A stretch of 15,294 nucleotides of DNA from Chloroflexota bacterium. GTDB lineage: Bacteria; Cyanobacteriota; Vampirovibrionia; Obscuribacterales; Obscuribacteraceae. Both the position numbers and the translations under genes were made by a program. The notes under the pieces were generated by a model. The model was not told the origin of the DNA and made no database searches. It saw nothing but the letters and a program-made list of their open reading frames with translations. Numbering within the stretch: the first letter of the stretch is position 1; the number at the start of each line of letters is the position of its first letter. The DNA lies in NCBI GenBank assembly GCA_005240105.1, contig SBAT01000209.1:1-15294 (forward strand), read 5' to 3'. Below, one piece after another: positions 14,201 through 15,294 of the stretch.

Positions 14201-15294
14201 CCGGCTACTCCGGCGCCTGCACCATGGGACTGGATAGCATTGCCCAAACCGGTCAGACCAAGCACTTGCAAGGTGCCGTCACTTGTGAGGTCAATAGTAC
14301 CGCCGGTGCCACCACCGATGGCCCGGCTGCTAACAAAGGATGTAAGTAATACATCGCCATTAGTGGAAGTTACTGAAACCGTACCACCATCACCAGTAAC
14401 AGCCCCACCAACTGCGTTAATGAACGATAAGCTAATATCCGTGTCTGCGGACACGGTCACATCTCCAGCATTGCCATTAGCACCGCCCGCGGAGTTGAAA
14501 CCGCCAGCAAGAGTGACTGAGCCACCACCGGCTGTGATACTGGCAAGTCCACCGTTGCCCGCTCCGCCGCCAAAACTGTTAATACCAGCAAGAGTACTTG
14601 TAACATCACCACCAGCAGTCGATGTAACTGTGACGTTGCTTCCGTCACCGCTTGTAGCCGTTCCGTTGATGGCATCAAACGTTATGTCTCCAGTGCCGGT
14701 AGTCACTGTAACTGTAGCTCCGGCATTACCACTGGCTGATCCGCCAAAGTTGGCCATCAAACCTGTTGTAATATTGCCGGCTGTGGTGGTTAAGTTGAGC
14801 GTGCCGCCGTTCCCGGTGCCGCCGACCATTGCCGCTCCGACTGTGCCGACCAATAGATCGCCAGTGGTGGTTACCATATCAATATTGCCGGCATTTCCAG
14901 TTGCCGCAGCTGAATTGGCCAGGATAAAGCCAGGGGACAGAAGCGTGCCCAAGGCAATTCCGGTAAATGCAGACAAAAGGATGTTGCCACCATTGCCTGC
15001 CGTGCCGACGCCGCTGGCAATGGCATTGGAAAGAGCAAATAGATCTACTGTTATCAATCCAGCAGCCGCAGTAGCGGTAATATTGCCGCCATTGCCGTTC
15101 AAGACACCACCTTGAGCTCGGAAATCAAGTATGGTCATCCCCAGAGGCGCTGTCACTGTAATATTGCCGGCATCCCCTGCTCCAGTGGCGCCAGCACCGG
15201 TTGTAGAAGCCGAGCTACTGACGAAATTCAAGGCAACGGCACCATTAGATGTAACCGTGACGTTATTGCCATTGCCTCCGGCAAATGAACCTTC
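11236..15294 (-). CDS. Giant beta-helix (filamentous-haemagglutinin-like) protein with two C-terminal FecR-like segments (partial)
   Basis: The frame is open from the right edge to TAG at 11236, giving 1352 codons of a longer gene; its start lies outside the window. The TTG at 15231 is only an internal codon, since the repeat pattern continues above it. Parts in order from the N-terminal side: Gly/Thr/Asn-rich repeats (about 14285-15294) typical of right-handed beta-helix or haemagglutinin-like proteins; a more degenerate beta-rich region (about 12700-14285); a Pro/Ala linker (about 12575-12700, with APPPAAGAPAPV); then two FecR-like beta-sandwich segments (12125-12357 and 11495-11800) separated by a charged helical stretch (KKQMFEREALINC, RRMDRVKDEM). 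The last 80 residues or so are helical. Export to the cell surface is likely from composition, but the signal region is not in view. It is not a FecR sensor: no anti-sigma N-terminus is present here. Confidence 0.85.
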   Translation of the reverse strand, partial: EGSFAGGNGNNVTVTSNGAVALNFVSSSASTTGAGATGAGDAGNITVTAPLGMTILDFRAQGGVLNGNGGNITATAAAGLITVDLFALSNAIASGVGTAGNGGNILLSAFTGIALGTLLSPGFILANSAAATGNAGNIDMVTTTGDLLVGTVGAAMVGGTGNGGTLNLTTTAGNITTGLMANFGGSASGNAGATVTVTTGTGDITFDAINGTATSGDGSNVTVTSTAGGDVTSTLAGINSFGGGAGNGGLASITAGGGSVTLAGGFNSAGGANGNAGDVTVSADTDISLSFINAVGGAVTGDGGTVSVTSTNGDVLLTSFVSSRAIGGGTGGTIDLTSDGTLQVLGLTGLGNAIQSHGAGAGVAGAITLTYSNAGDFTIDPAGGMLNGTAGPISAIATGTGAGGTVTISNSAGDIDIILNSSISTTSAGGASGLISFAAGLSSTTITGNANGALNGPLLASGADVTVSLARSGTTLLVGAINAADLISITVATGASSINVPAGANIHGDGAGIILNTPTITNDGSLRALTGLASLTNAGSLSLTGTGTLFGITTNLNSTTGSVTATQNTITGPVSGTAATNFSVTANTSGLAANNITATAGAISLTANGGLMSVIGNSTITAGTNVSITGSVAAGVDIGGGVGTTAVITAGFVGGVLNPFSLNMNDYTYAQIASPGSITVTSTVGSITLNNGVTLDGIGGSVGLMSADNITIGAANDFFAQGAYVWMQASNNITAPIGTVITSVGRYTSGTVTVAGVNIYDFAGGGLAIFAGSGQPNYNTYLKNSAVDNRTADGSVEEIGAPDTTGTPLVLDTNVINGSYMLLEVPAGGSLALTNSAVFIDGGVIAIDPPGIINFNGVFLNAIGPALIPVPVFAAAPPPAAGAPAPVFGVALPPAAPVLPPEGTAIQTDVSNFASPAERNAAAVMARQPQIEQVTQQSAAWVFVSGGCQPFSMQLDESLLFGCGGTMFKPEKQNNGIDMKEGRVVAITANKRFAVTTRFGEASIPPEGAGIVEHKSNGVFRLVNLAGGDAEMTIQNGDAITRVPVKAGEELVVADNSVAEEDLIPVDGIDRVAVAGAIKVSGLQVSKSLYDKKQMFEREALINCSMGSNMWNNVKRRMDRVKDEMLGNEPAKVISTSAPAQGTNPYVPIAYQQQIATKTNDVLSLTTDSATLKYTGTTKLTVEQNGVVDMSNGSVLVSASKSTVFKCGEHLVSVDPGTVAIVANNNGVVKVSNLWEASGGSVRTYTSSKMVPLHVGKQIILGSDSYVVTSAMKSDPVARRRSFFFDLPDGKGAARSEVSIVSLCQTEPVLQKLLKSTQSQDQALADRIVKMAAVLAQTTANHGPYQTTSIAK
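11495..11800 (-). other. Second FecR-like segment of the giant protein
   Basis: About 100 residues starting DSATLKYTGTTKLTVEQNG, with GSVLVSASKSTVFKCGEHLV in the centre and VGKQIILGSDS at the end. The order of strands resembles the first FecR-like segment (value-bearing strand, 'GSVLV' core strand, 'VDPGTVAIV', 'PLHVGKQIIL'), so the two look like a diverged internal duplication. Confidence 0.5.
12125..12357 (-). other. First FecR-like segment of the giant protein
   Basis: Encodes about 77 residues starting EGRVVAITANKRFAVTTRFG and closing with a strand-turn series VKAGEELVVADN. The pattern (strand carrying a 'vrt' value, x-G-x-A-x-I/V, then P-x-x-A/G-x-E-x-x-V) is that of the FecR beta-sandwich. 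A Cys pair in SGGCQPF and FGCGGTM lies just N-terminal. The assignment is by pattern and moderately sure. Confidence 0.5.
14285..15294 (-). repeat. Degenerate 27-33 aa beta-helix repeats
   Basis: About eleven successive units open with a Gly-Asn/Asp-Gly/Ala-Gly turn, then an alternating-hydrophobic strand (NITVT, NIDMV, TLNLT, DVTVS, TVSVT), a Gly-Asp-Ile/Val turn, a second strand and a Gly-rich turn. Most units are 27-30 residues, and two near the right edge are 33. Further degenerate copies continue to about 14040. The unit length and turn pattern fit one or more coils of a right-handed parallel beta-helix. Confidence 0.75.

Noticed and set aside
14240..15115. 291-codon plus-strand open frame rich in Pro, Ala and Val
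   Set aside because: It is the antisense shadow of the Gly/Thr/Asn-rich beta repeats of the minus-strand giant gene; the composition is what that repeat gives on the opposite strand, and there is no ribosome binding site or recognisable domain.
15229..15231. TTG as the start of the giant protein
   Set aside because: The frame stays open for 21 more codons to the edge and those codons continue the same Gly/Asn/Thr repeat pattern, so the gene is truncated by the window.

Overview
This 15.3 kb window reads as chromosomal DNA of a Gram-negative-type bacterium with moderate GC content. It carries compact metabolic genes next to very large, low-complexity proteins that I cannot place in named families. 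The style of the large proteins (long glycine/threonine beta-repeats, FecR-like domains, disordered lysine/glutamate and alanine/threonine/glutamine tracts, YD-like repeats) suggests to me a non-photosynthetic cyanobacterial relative of the Melainabacteria/Vampirovibrionia (Obscuribacter-like) type. That placement is inference from gene style and has not been tested by a search.

Layout from left to right. (1) Bases 1-83, minus strand: the 5' end of a small membrane protein gene that runs off the left edge, with a very good Shine-Dalgarno. (2) 354-1625, plus: a beta-ketoacyl-ACP synthase II (FabF) with an intact Cys-His-His triad. (3) 1626-1737: a spacer between converging genes holding a short palindromic element of a dispersed-repeat type. 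(4) 1738-4152 and 4273-7014, both minus: two large neighbouring genes of unknown function. Their N-terminal and central parts differ, but they share a C-terminal module with matching landmarks (PDWM, RIVAP, VLGGFDAV, YPFL, QSAL) at matching spacing. The first also carries seven in-frame 45-bp tandem repeats. (5) 7015-7318: a 304-bp divergent control region with a hairpin, an 11-bp direct repeat, a possible 9-codon upstream ORF and repeated translation-initiation sequences. (6) 7319-9556, plus: a tight three-gene sulfur amino acid operon of cysteine dioxygenase, cysteine synthase and serine O-acetyltransferase. (7) 9627-10811 and 10882-11226, plus: two hypothetical genes, the first with an internally duplicated module and the second a small YD-repeat-like protein. 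(8) 11236-15294, minus: the C-terminal 1352 codons of a giant beta-helix (filamentous-haemagglutinin-like) protein that ends in two FecR-like segments and continues past the right edge.

The functional core is the cysteine operon: CysE makes O-acetylserine, CysK sulfhydrylates it to cysteine, and the dioxygenase would oxidise cysteine to cysteine sulfinate. Synthesis and disposal of cysteine are therefore co-transcribed. The giant beta-repeat protein is probably exported or surface-exposed; the role and location of the paralogous pair are unknown. No RNA gene, insertion sequence, CRISPR array or phage gene was found. The best candidates for something undescribed are the shared C-terminal module of the paralogous pair and the beta-helix plus double FecR-like architecture.
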